Virus record (IMG/VR): IMGVR_UViG_3300030107_006707
Coordinates: 1-64,000 of that record
Direction: 5' to 3' (one strand)
Length of the DNA: 64,000 nucleotides
From: a virus
Shown: positions 47,373 through 55,102 of the stretch, in pieces
Layout: every line of letters starts with the position of its first letter
Numbering within the stretch: the first letter of the stretch is position 1
Position numbers and translations under genes: made by a program
The notes under the pieces: generated by a model
Told to the model about the DNA's origin: nothing
Seen by the model: the letters and a program-made list of their open reading frames with translations, nothing else
Databases searched by the model: none

Positions 47373-48197
47373 TTATCTGCAATGCTCAGTATTCATAAAC
47401 TCACATTTACCAAAGCGATCTGTGCATCCATTGCAGTTAAGTTTGTTTTTAATGTAGTTTTTATTTTCTATATTATAAAGTGCTTTTTGTAAAGCGTTAA
47501 GGGCATTTTTGATGCGCCTTTCTCCATTGCTTACTCTAACAAATTCTACCTTCTTACCTGATTTAGCAGTCCTTTTCAATAGAACAAAGTAGGTTTCCAT
47601 GTCCTTAAGGTCTATATCGTACTTTTTACCATAAAAATACTTGTAAAAAGCCAACTGATAGGCCAAAGTTGAGTTAGACTTCTTTCTACTATCCCAACCC
47701 CATGATGTTGTCTTCCAATCAATGATATAAACCTTCTTATCAGTGTGATTATACATCACCAGATCAATAAAACCTTTATATTTCTTCTTAGATCCTTCAA
47801 TCTCCTCATATAGCTGCTCTTCGGCTGCTAAAACTTCCCATTTTTCACCGTATGGTCCAAATTCAGTCTCTAAGGCAAAAAATACCTCTTTTACAATGTC
47901 ATTTCCTTGTTCTAACCACTCTTTTACATCAAAATTTGATAAAATTTGTTGTTTTTGGTCCTTTGGGAGCGATTGTAGCTCTTTTTTGAAGAAAAACTTG
48001 AAATTTTCTTCCATTTTTGGAATATCTCCTGCATTTTCGGATACTAAGTCCTTTTCTATGGCCTCATGCAGAGCTTTTCCGAAAGCAGTATAAATATTTC
48101 CTTCAAAAATACCAATTTTATCAATATGACGCAGCTTATGAAAGTAAGGACAGACTTTCCAGTCCTTCCACTCGGAATAAGAGATATGTTTTTTCAA
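47373..48197 (-). CDS. PD-(D/E)XK nuclease with cysteine cluster, RecB/Cas4-like (274 aa)
   Basis: A RecB-type nuclease: SYSEWKDWKVCPYFHKLRH at the N-terminus, GKALHEAIEK, KYKGFIDLVMYN with the first catalytic Asp, and VYIIDWKTTSWGW with Asp160 and Lys162, then AYQLAFYKYFY as the QhxxY motif. Cys16 together with Cys255, Cys258, Cys265 and Cys273 fits the iron-sulfur-stapled AddB/Cas4 group. It likely acts on DNA ends in phage recombination or host DNA breakdown. It is separate from the glycan genes in function, and 1 base from the upstream metallopeptidase gene. Confidence 0.87.
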   Translation of the reverse strand: MKKHISYSEWKDWKVCPYFHKLRHIDKIGIFEGNIYTAFGKALHEAIEKDLVSENAGDIPKMEENFKFFFKKELQSLPKDQKQQILSNFDVKEWLEQGNDIVKEVFFALETEFGPYGEKWEVLAAEEQLYEEIEGSKKKYKGFIDLVMYNHTDKKVYIIDWKTTSWGWDSRKKSNSTLAYQLAFYKYFYGKKYDIDLKDMETYFVLLKRTAKSGKKVEFVRVSNGERRIKNALNALQKALYNIENKNYIKNKLNCNGCTDRFGKCEFMNTEHCR

Positions 48198-48198
48198 T

Positions 48199-48891
48199 TT
48201 ATCTTTCGTTTCTTGCTAAATTGTGCAGTTCTGATATTTTCTTATATAACACAGGACTAATCTTATGTAAATCTTTATCGTTACCCAAATAGTATTGTTC
48301 AAACCCAACAGCAAAGTATTCTTTTAGTGATACCATCGCATATGGACGTATAGAAATACCTGCGGTGACCATGTTCATCATCCTTTTACCAACCCGCTTA
48401 TAGAAAAAATCATCCAAGTCTTTATTATACACTGGGTTGGCCAGATTATATGGTGTCATATTATAGCCTTCTGAAGCTAGCTCAAAATATAACTGTTTTC
48501 TCTTGAGTAAGAACTCGTCTTGGATTGCTTTATCTCCGTAGATCTGTTTTGGATATAACGTTTCTACATGGTGTCCTATTTCATGATACACATCGTCTAG
48601 CATATCAGCATTATTGTCTTGACGGTCAGCACTTAGATACAATTTATTATCGTCTTCTGAGTATTTTGCTGATATGTTTCTTCTCTCAAACTCCTCTAGG
48701 TCAGCTATTACAATGCCATCTAGTTTTTTGAAATATGATTTTGGCAACGTACCCTTAACTATAGTTAATATCTTACTAATATTAACATTGTCAGGTACCT
48801 CTGATTGAATATCAACATCAACTGAGTTGACAGAAATATTCTCCTGTATAAGGGAGGATCTATTCTTTATATATTCTATTGTATTTGTCAT
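48199..48891 (-). CDS. HExxH zinc metallopeptidase-like protein (230 aa)
   Basis: The zinc-peptidase motif DVYHEIGHHVE (His103, Glu104, His107) is plain. A glutamate further along in LKEYFAVGFEQYYLG is a candidate third ligand. No signal peptide or membrane segment is seen, so it acts in the cytoplasm or in the virion. The target is unknown: prohead processing, host protein cleavage and a virion-borne role are all possible. It is joined by an ATGA overlap to phoH. No closer family assigned. Confidence 0.75.
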   Translation of the reverse strand: MTNTIEYIKNRSSLIQENISVNSVDVDIQSEVPDNVNISKILTIVKGTLPKSYFKKLDGIVIADLEEFERRNISAKYSEDDNKLYLSADRQDNNADMLDDVYHEIGHHVETLYPKQIYGDKAIQDEFLLKRKQLYFELASEGYNMTPYNLANPVYNKDLDDFFYKRVGKRMMNMVTAGISIRPYAMVSLKEYFAVGFEQYYLGNDKDLHKISPVLYKKISELHNLARNER

Positions 48892-50186
48892 AATATCTCT
48901 GCTGCTATAGTCGCTAAGCGACTTCTTTCCCCTTTAGATAGTGTGACATGCCCTGCAATCTCATAATTTTTAAACTTTTCAATCGCATATGTCAGTCCGT
49001 TAGATACAGAATCCACATAAGAGTTATCAATCTGCTGCACATCACCAGTAAGCACTAACTTAGTATTGTGTCCTACTCTTGTTATTATAGTCTTTAATTC
49101 ATGAGATGTTAAATTTTGTGCCTCATCAACAATAATGTAACAGTTAGCTATAGAGCGGCCACGAATGTAAGTCATCGCCTCTATCTCAATAACTCCAGTT
49201 TCTAATTGTTGGTCTAGTGCCATTCGGTCACCATAAAGATATTCTAGGTTGTCTCTAAGTGGAGCAATCCATGGCATCATTTTTTCTTGCAAGGTTCCTG
49301 GTAGAAAACCTATATCTTTTCCCATAGGTTGAACAGGCCTAGTGATGATTAGTTTATCATACCCATTTGCAGATGTGCTGTTCATCACCTGTTCTAGACC
49401 ACATGCAACAGCTATTAGTGTTTTGCCCGTACCAGCCTGACCAGTTAGTGATACTATATCAACGTTTTTGTCAAACAATAAATCTATTGCATAGTTTTGT
49501 TCTAAATTGTTAGCCTTTAGACCCCATATGTTTTTAGGTTGATACAATTTATTGACAGGTGTATGATCATTAATATATCTACACATTGCAGATTGGTTAC
49601 TATCAGAAATCAACTTTACAAATTGGTTTGGCAGTAGATTATGTTCTTTAGCACTAAGAGATAACTTACCACCAGAATAAAATTTATCTATGTCAGCATC
49701 ACTAACAAGTATTTCAGTGTGACCTGAATATATGTGACTTGTAGATTCAACCACTTTTTCTGGATTATAATCATATGCCTTAATACCAAACGAATCACAC
49801 TTTACCCTCATGTTGACATCTCTGGAAACTACGGCAACTTTATTGCCTTCCATTTTAAGTCTCAGGGCAGTGCATATTATTTTATTGTCTGAATCCTCTA
49901 CGTTCATACCTGCGGGCATATATCTTGGATCATACTGAGCCGCCTGGATATTTCCTAGCCCCTCAGATATTTCAACACCTACAAATAGGCTGCCCTTTTG
50001 TCTAAGACGATCTAATATCCGATTCATCATACGAGCGTTATGTCCCGCTGTATCTTGTCTGTGTTTATGCTTGTCTATTTCATCTAACACAACCGTTGGG
50101 ATCGCTATATCAAAATTACCAAATTGGTACATGCACTTTACATCTGTCAGGAATACGTTTGTATCTAAAACTACTATACTTTTCAT
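48888..50186 (-). CDS. phoH: PhoH-family ATPase with N-terminal PIN domain (432 aa)
   Basis: Residues 1 to about 150 form a PIN nuclease domain: VVLDTNVFLTD (Asp8), VLDEIDKHKH, NVEDSDNKIICTAL and VAVVSRDVNMRVKC carry the acidic residues. Residues about 225-432 form the PhoH ATPase: SLTGQAGTGKTLIA (Walker A near 248-256), ITRPVQPMGKDIGFLPG, and YIIVDEAQNLTSHE (Walker B). The PIN-PhoH pair (PhoH2) is described as an RNA helicase/RNase in bacteria. PhoH genes are common in marine phages, with no agreed role. It lies just downstream of the tmRNA terminator. Confidence 0.93.
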   Translation of the reverse strand: MKSIVVLDTNVFLTDVKCMYQFGNFDIAIPTVVLDEIDKHKHRQDTAGHNARMMNRILDRLRQKGSLFVGVEISEGLGNIQAAQYDPRYMPAGMNVEDSDNKIICTALRLKMEGNKVAVVSRDVNMRVKCDSFGIKAYDYNPEKVVESTSHIYSGHTEILVSDADIDKFYSGGKLSLSAKEHNLLPNQFVKLISDSNQSAMCRYINDHTPVNKLYQPKNIWGLKANNLEQNYAIDLLFDKNVDIVSLTGQAGTGKTLIAVACGLEQVMNSTSANGYDKLIITRPVQPMGKDIGFLPGTLQEKMMPWIAPLRDNLEYLYGDRMALDQQLETGVIEIEAMTYIRGRSIANCYIIVDEAQNLTSHELKTIITRVGHNTKLVLTGDVQQIDNSYVDSVSNGLTYAIEKFKNYEIAGHVTLSKGERSRLATIAAEIL

Positions 50187-50220
50187 AGAACCTCATTTCT
50201 ACTGATAAGTAGTTCATATA

Positions 50221-50244
50221 AGACAAAAGCCGCCCGAAGGCGGC
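50221..50244 (-). terminator. Rho-independent terminator of the tmRNA gene
   Basis: On the minus strand GCCGCC, loop TTCG, GGCGGC (50229-50244) is followed by TTTTGTCTT (50221-50228). A 6-bp GC-only stem with the very stable UUCG tetraloop immediately follows the tmRNA CCA end. Confidence 0.85.
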
Positions 50245-50567
50245 TGGTGGAGGTGGAGGGATTTGAACCCTCGTCTTGTCTGGTTCCGCAAAAGGGTCGT
50301 TCACAAGGTTAGGTCTGTTTTTATCGTCAGACAGCCCACTTGACTAGATTATCTTATTACGGCTAAAATAATCAAAAGCACTATGCAAATAAAATATGGC
50401 TTTCTGTTTCTTGGCTGCCATGGCCTCAAGTCAAGTCAGGTTATTAAGCTGCTTGTGCTAGTTGAAAATCGTCGTTTGCGATTAGAAGTTAAGCGTTTTT
50501 AGTGAGCCACGCTTCCCTCACCCTTGCACCGTTTTTACCTCCCCATCAATCAATTCCAGTCACCCCC
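50245..50567 (-). ncRNA. ssrA: Transfer-messenger RNA (one-piece tmRNA)
   Basis: The ends form a tRNA-like domain: 5-prime GGGGGTG (from 50567) pairs as seven base pairs with CACCTCC before A-CCA at the 3-prime end (50245-50250). A T-arm with TTCAAAT (around 50255-50272) completes it. The resume codon GCA at 50477-50479 starts an 11-residue tag, ANDDFQLAQAA, ending in two TAA codons (50441-50446). The segment after the tag (GCAGCTTAATAACCTG) matches the E. coli tmRNA as I recall it. tmRNA with SmpB rescues stalled ribosomes and tags the nascent protein for proteolysis. The encoded CCA and a clean terminator suggest it is functional. Confidence 0.95.
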
Positions 50568-50571
50568 ATTA

Positions 50572-50610
50572 AGTGTACTTAAATATACAATTAAAATTCA
50601 ATTAAGGCAA
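50572..50610 (-). promoter_or_regulatory. Candidate promoter(s) for tmRNA
   Basis: Two overlapping candidates on the minus strand. TTGCCT (50605-50610) with TATATT (50582-50587) is spaced by 17 and would give a short 5-prime leader to be trimmed by RNase P. TTGAAT (50596-50601) with TACACT (50572-50577) is spaced by 18 and would start almost at the mature 5-prime end. Neither is strong, and the rest of the 150-base gap upstream shows nothing else convincing. Confidence 0.35.
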
Positions 50611-50716
50611 TAAACATGTTTTCTTTTTTATAAGTTTTAAGGTTTGCAAAGTAGGCTAAGCATAGGCTTATTATAAGTTAGATGAAAAAGCTGTTAAGGA
50701 CTTTTTACATTTTTCT

Positions 50717-51532
50717 TTAAGCTGGAGGTGGTTCGTCCTCTGCTTCTTCATCTTCTGGAGCTTCTTCTTCATCTGCTCCCTCTTCGTCATCAACAGGATC
50801 AGTTTCAGCATCAGCGTCAGCTTTTTCCTTTTCATATTCAGGAGTAGTTTCTTCTCCTGGATCAACTGCAAGGGCATCTTCAAATCTATCAAAATACAAC
50901 ATAAGGTTGGTTAGAAGATATTCTCGGAATACATTTTTATCTTCAGGATCAGCTAACATTTCATAGTGATCTACAATTTGAGTTTCAATTCTTTCAAATG
51001 TTTTTTGTGCAAAGTTTCTACCAGTAGCATCCTCACCTGCAATACCAAAAACATCCATTACGTCTTCTTCCTCTTCGGCAGGTTTGATATCAATAAAGTC
51101 TCCTGATACTGATTCTTCTTCACCGTCGCCGTCGTCAAAGGATACTTCTACTTTCTCTAACAGGTCACTTAAGTCATATTCTACATTTTCATTAGCAGCT
51201 TCTTTATTAGCGTCAACTGGAACTAGTGCATTCTTAGCCGCTGCAACAATATGATTGCGAAATGAATTTCTTTGGTCTTGGCTGGTTGTCAGCATCATGT
51301 AGGAATCTTCTAAGATTGGTATGATCTTCTTTAGCAAGTCGGCCAAAACATTAATACCAGTGGATCTGGTAGATGTCTCATCTGTTTCTACCTCACGTAG
51401 TATTTGTCTGACAAAGCCACGTACAGCGGACTCCTGCTTCTCAACAAGTTCTCTTCGTTCAATTAGTTTTTTACGAACATACTTTCTCAGTACTTGTTCA
51501 GCGATTAGTTGTTCTCGGTTAATAGTTGACAT
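50717..51532 (-). CDS. Acidic protein, unknown (271 aa)
   Basis: The N-terminal 60 residues are basic and helical (NREQLIAEQVLRKYVRKKLI), while the last 60 are extremely acidic (repeated DEE/EDE runs ending PPPA). The middle has helical segments (LADLLKKIIPILEDSYMML and RNFAQKTFERIETQIVDHY). No enzyme motif. The charge layout resembles core/scaffold or nucleic-acid-mimic proteins, but this is only compositional. It is 7 bases downstream of the ligase-adenylyltransferase gene and precedes the tmRNA, from which it is separated by 150 bases. Confidence 0.65.
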   Translation of the reverse strand: MSTINREQLIAEQVLRKYVRKKLIERRELVEKQESAVRGFVRQILREVETDETSTRSTGINVLADLLKKIIPILEDSYMMLTTSQDQRNSFRNHIVAAAKNALVPVDANKEAANENVEYDLSDLLEKVEVSFDDGDGEEESVSGDFIDIKPAEEEEDVMDVFGIAGEDATGRNFAQKTFERIETQIVDHYEMLADPEDKNVFREYLLTNLMLYFDRFEDALAVDPGEETTPEYEKEKADADAETDPVDDEEGADEEEAPEDEEAEDEPPPA

Positions 51533-51539
51533 ACTATAT

Positions 51540-53555
51540 TTATCTCCGTTTTACAGTATAAGACTTCTTTTTTCTTTTCTTTTTAGACGAGGTAGTACTA
51601 ATACCTAGTGGCGCACCAGAGATAGCGCCTGTTATAGTCATCTCATCAATCACTTGATCAACGATGTTAGCCTCGCTAACTTGGGTAGCGATTGACCATA
51701 CTTGATCAGCTAAATCACTATTCTTTTTAATAAAGTTAGGTAGGTGCTTTTTAAACTCTTTTTCTTTGTTGTTGGCTACAAGCTCTCTCATTTGAGTTCC
51801 CGTAATACCACTGGCAAACATAGGAGTCTTAACATATTCTACATTCACGCCTGGGTTATTCCTCTCTGCAAAAGAAGCCATTCTTTCAGCAGCGCCACCA
51901 GACTCTTTTTCACCTTGACCAAATATGACAGAATCACCAGGCTTAAATATTTCCTTGTCAGCTATCATATCGTACACATGTTTAATAGGTGACCCAGGAG
52001 GAACTACTATGGTCATTTTAGCAGTTGCTTTTTTGTCAGGGTCATTTTGTATATAAGTTTCCCATATCTTCCTGGATTGTTCTACAGTAATACCATCTCT
52101 GGACTTGCCGAACTTGCCACTACCAGGAGAAATTAAAACGATTACTTTTTCTACGTCTTCTATTTCCGCCAGATGCTTTGCGCCAAGATAGTGTCCAGCA
52201 TGTGGTGGCTTAAATGCCCCAGGCACCAAAGCAACCTTTTTTCCGTTTTGTTCATTAACAGTTTGCATTGTTTCAGATAATATAGAATCAAACTTATGGA
52301 GCATGTTTTCTTGTTTGACAGTCTTTTTGATTCTGCCATATTTAAGCATTCCAACAATTTGGTTGACAGGAGCAAAGTTCCCAGTGAACTTATACAGGTT
52401 ACCATCAATTTGGAATACAACCCCTTCAATACTAGTTGAGATCTTATCTAGCCCCTTAATTTTATTGAGTTGAACTCTAAGAAAATCCATATCTTCAGCA
52501 GATATTTCTCCATCTGTGGCCATCTGTTCAAGTTCAGACACAGATTTAGACACAACACTTCTTAGTCTTTTAACTTCTTCTTTAGGGCTCACCATAAAGA
52601 GACTTTCTAGGCCTTGAAGCATTTCTACTGCAAAATCATGATTAGCTTCTTCAATAGGTCTTATGGCATCTGCCATCATCATTTTTTCAACTAGTTTATC
52701 TGTTAGTTTAGAAATGATTTCTCTTTGATCAGATGTCATACCTTTTTTAATTTGGTTTAGCTTGAGAGCACCATCTACCTTTAGCAGTCTGCCTACTAGT
52801 TCAGATATTTTGTCGTCGTCTAACTCAGTTGTTTGAGACTTGATCATATTCCTAAGACGAACAGATAGATAGTCACCAACTGTAGCGTCTTCGGAAAGCC
52901 CTACTTGTCTTAGCGCATCTACTATTTTTTGTTTTGCTTCTGATGCCGCCTTATCACTGGATAAAGCCTGAAGTTTAAGTGTGGCATTCCGTACAATCTT
53001 ATAATTTTTACCTGCTGCTGCTTTTTGTAGTGCATCTATATTTTTATCCAGAATAGCTACATTTTCACTAGCATCATAATTTTCAGGTGCGCCTGTCTCT
53101 TCGTCTCGCATCTTGTGTCCAGCGGAATGTATCTTAAGATAATTGCGATCATAGATTAGTACATTCGGATTATCTGGAGACATGACCTCAACATTATACC
53201 AGATATTTGCATCAGGGCCGAATATAGACTGCCTAACTTCTGGGGATAACTTCTCTACTGCCGCAGCGAATGTATCAAAGGCTTCGTCATATACTTTCTG
53301 GATAGCTCCACGACCAGCAAATTTATTACTAAGCTCTGAAGCAGTCATGCCTTTCTGTTTAATATTTCCTTTATTTCTAGCAGCTAGAGCTTCTCCTCGT
53401 TTGTTTGACCAAGAAATAAATAAGTTCTGTCCGTCTACTTTCTCTTCAACTGAAAGTTTACCAGCGCTAGCCGTGTCAATAATTTCCATCATCTTATTAA
53501 ATGACATACTTCTGTCATCATAAAGGTGATTAAGGTGTCCTGCTACCCCACCCAT
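51540..53555 (-). CDS. Fusion: polynucleotide-ligase-like domain + HxGH adenylyltransferase domain (671 aa)
   Basis: Residues 1 to about 410 carry nucleotidyltransferase-ligase motifs in order: motif I EEKVDGQN with candidate adenylated Lys39, AARNKGNIKQKG (motif Ia-like), IWYNVEVMSPDNPN (motif III), and SIEGVVFQIDGNLYKFTG (motifs IV/V). Residues about 438-600 form an HxGH transferase: LVPGAFKPPHAGHYLGAKHL (His452, His455) and SGITGTQMREL, as in NMN or pantetheine-phosphate adenylyltransferases. A basic tail (SKKKRKKKSYTVKRR) follows. One protein could make or use an adenylated intermediate for RNA or DNA joining. The domain calls are pattern-based; the fusion is directly visible. Confidence 0.8.
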   Translation of the reverse strand: MGGVAGHLNHLYDDRSMSFNKMMEIIDTASAGKLSVEEKVDGQNLFISWSNKRGEALAARNKGNIKQKGMTASELSNKFAGRGAIQKVYDEAFDTFAAAVEKLSPEVRQSIFGPDANIWYNVEVMSPDNPNVLIYDRNYLKIHSAGHKMRDEETGAPENYDASENVAILDKNIDALQKAAAGKNYKIVRNATLKLQALSSDKAASEAKQKIVDALRQVGLSEDATVGDYLSVRLRNMIKSQTTELDDDKISELVGRLLKVDGALKLNQIKKGMTSDQREIISKLTDKLVEKMMMADAIRPIEEANHDFAVEMLQGLESLFMVSPKEEVKRLRSVVSKSVSELEQMATDGEISAEDMDFLRVQLNKIKGLDKISTSIEGVVFQIDGNLYKFTGNFAPVNQIVGMLKYGRIKKTVKQENMLHKFDSILSETMQTVNEQNGKKVALVPGAFKPPHAGHYLGAKHLAEIEDVEKVIVLISPGSGKFGKSRDGITVEQSRKIWETYIQNDPDKKATAKMTIVVPPGSPIKHVYDMIADKEIFKPGDSVIFGQGEKESGGAAERMASFAERNNPGVNVEYVKTPMFASGITGTQMRELVANNKEKEFKKHLPNFIKKNSDLADQVWSIATQVSEANIVDQVIDEMTITGAISGAPLGISTTSSKKKRKKKSYTVKRR

Positions 53556-53557
53556 TA

Positions 53558-53812
53558 CTAATCCTCTTTTTCTTCATTCAGCATACGAAGCTGCTCTTCT
53601 AAATGGGAAATCTTTTCGTTAAGTTTATTAACATGCTTCTTGATTTTTGATGCCTGCTCCAATGCGAGTTGAATCCTGTTTGCATCACGCTTACTAGCAA
53701 CTTTGATAAGTCTAAGATTATCAACAATAGCTTGCAGGGAATGACCAAAATTACTGATGTTATAGTCCTCATTTAGTAACAACTTTTTTGTTATCCAATT
53801 AAGATTTTTCAT
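53558..53812 (-). CDS. Small coiled-coil protein, unknown (84 aa)
   Basis: I chose ATG 53812, which has AGGAGG 10 bases upstream and overlaps the previous gene by 14 bases; the longer frame starts inside that gene. The C-terminal half is a heptad-like helix (RIQLALEQASKIKKHVNKL then NEKISHLEEQLRMLNEE), a likely coiled coil. No family recognised. It ends 2 bases before the ligase-adenylyltransferase start. Confidence 0.65.
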   Translation of the reverse strand: MKNLNWITKKLLLNEDYNISNFGHSLQAIVDNLRLIKVASKRDANRIQLALEQASKIKKHVNKLNEKISHLEEQLRMLNEEKED

Positions 53813-54038
53813 CTGTTTTAGACCTCCTGCGCTTGCTAACGGCTTTTTTACTTGGTTTTTTGGCCTCATGTTTTTCAAGTTCCTCTTTAATGTTTTTTAG
53901 AGTTTCAACATAAAGCTCGCCTGGGTTACCCCACTTATCTTTTGGGAAAACCACATCTCTGCAATAAGCAATTGTATCCTTGTCGTCGTAACGAACAGCT
54001 TCCCGAAGTTTATCAATCCATTTTACATAACTAGCCAT
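53799..54038 (-). CDS. Small basic-tailed protein, unknown (79 aa)
   Basis: A short protein starting MASYVKWIDKLREAVRYDDK, with a lysine/arginine-rich C-terminus (EAKKPSKKAVSKRRRSKTDE) that could bind nucleic acid. The start follows the fibre-like gene stop by 10 bases, with an AAGGATAA-like ribosome-binding site. No family assigned. Confidence 0.6.
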   Translation of the reverse strand: MASYVKWIDKLREAVRYDDKDTIAYCRDVVFPKDKWGNPGELYVETLKNIKEELEKHEAKKPSKKAVSKRRRSKTDEKS

Positions 54039-54048
54039 TTTATTATCC

Positions 54049-55074
54049 TTATATAACTTTCACATCGCTTAGATAGAAAGCCCATGATTCTTTGTTGTTG
54101 ACAGTAGATACAAAATGTAAACACATCGTCTGACCTTTCAACAAACTAATATTACTTGCCTCATCAATATTGACCTCGCCACCACCTAATATATTAGCAC
54201 TGTAGCTGTACTTACATTTAACCTTACTCAAAGGTTTACAAGATTTTCTATTGTCATTTGTAATGTACAAATAATAATCGCTTCCCTCTCTAACGTTGTT
54301 TATATATAACATAAAACCTTTGAGTATGTCAATGTTTTTATTTGATGTTTTTATATTTGCGTTACTATGCCCACCTAAACAATCCCAACTAACGTGCTCA
54401 CCGTGAACAGTTAGAAGCTCTTGGGGGGTTGGTGTTTTTGTGCTCAGTTCAATCGTTTTTCTACCAGCATATGAAATAGAAATTGCTTTATTGGTTGTGC
54501 TTATGGAGATATTATTACCACCATGTATTCTTTTCAGTAAGCCTTGGTTTCCGCTCATCCCAGCAAAAAGCTCTTCTCCATCATTTCCTACATTGGAAAA
54601 TCCTAGCAACTGATTAGGCATAGAGACAACGATGTGCTCATCTGACTCTGATGTTACAAATCCACCCCTGAATATAATGCTCTTAAGTTTTCTTCCATCT
54701 TCTGTAACAAGACTATTCCCTTTGCCAGATGATTCTAGATTAGTGATTGCATTAGATAATACTACACTGTTGCCATTATTGTGGTTATAAACTAGATCTC
54801 CATTCAGTGAATAAAGGTAAGTATTATCACCTTTTCTACCAGTTGGGGCCGAGGCAACTGTTGATAACGATATACAACCCTCAACATGAAGGCGAGATCT
54901 ATTATCTTTAAAATCTTCGTCATTGCATAATACTAGGGATTTAGCTGCCATGTTATTACTAGAGATTGTGCTTATCTTTGCACTATTAGCTGAAACCTTC
55001 CCTTTAATTTTAGCATCGCCATCATGTGGAAATGGTGAAGGGTTTTGGAATATTATTTGACGTTGTTTAGACAT
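54049..55074 (-). CDS. Tail-fibre-cluster structural protein (341 aa)
   Basis: Beta-rich, glycine/serine/asparagine-rich composition with phage-fibre-like wording: GDNTYLYSLNGDLVYNHNNG, LLGFSNVGNDGEELFAGMSG and GGNNISISTTNKAISISYAG. No catalytic motif. It lies directly after three fibre genes in transcription order, so a fibre or fibre-tip component is likely. The ATG at 55074 is preceded by AGAAAGAGGTGAT. Confidence 0.65.
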   Translation of the reverse strand: MSKQRQIIFQNPSPFPHDGDAKIKGKVSANSAKISTISSNNMAAKSLVLCNDEDFKDNRSRLHVEGCISLSTVASAPTGRKGDNTYLYSLNGDLVYNHNNGNSVVLSNAITNLESSGKGNSLVTEDGRKLKSIIFRGGFVTSESDEHIVVSMPNQLLGFSNVGNDGEELFAGMSGNQGLLKRIHGGNNISISTTNKAISISYAGRKTIELSTKTPTPQELLTVHGEHVSWDCLGGHSNANIKTSNKNIDILKGFMLYINNVREGSDYYLYITNDNRKSCKPLSKVKCKYSYSANILGGGEVNIDEASNISLLKGQTMCLHFVSTVNNKESWAFYLSDVKVI

Positions 55075-55102
55075 ATCACCTCTTTCTAAGTAGTTGTCGC
55101 TA

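Noticed and set aside
50116-50304. 62-codon minus-strand frame across the tmRNA 3-prime end
   Set aside because: It overlaps the tmRNA and terminator and the start of phoH; no ribosome-binding site.
50644-50705. Weak hairpins (AAAAAG/CTTTTT and TAAGC/GCTTA) after the acidic-protein gene
   Set aside because: Short AT-rich stems that occur by chance; no clear terminator beyond this.
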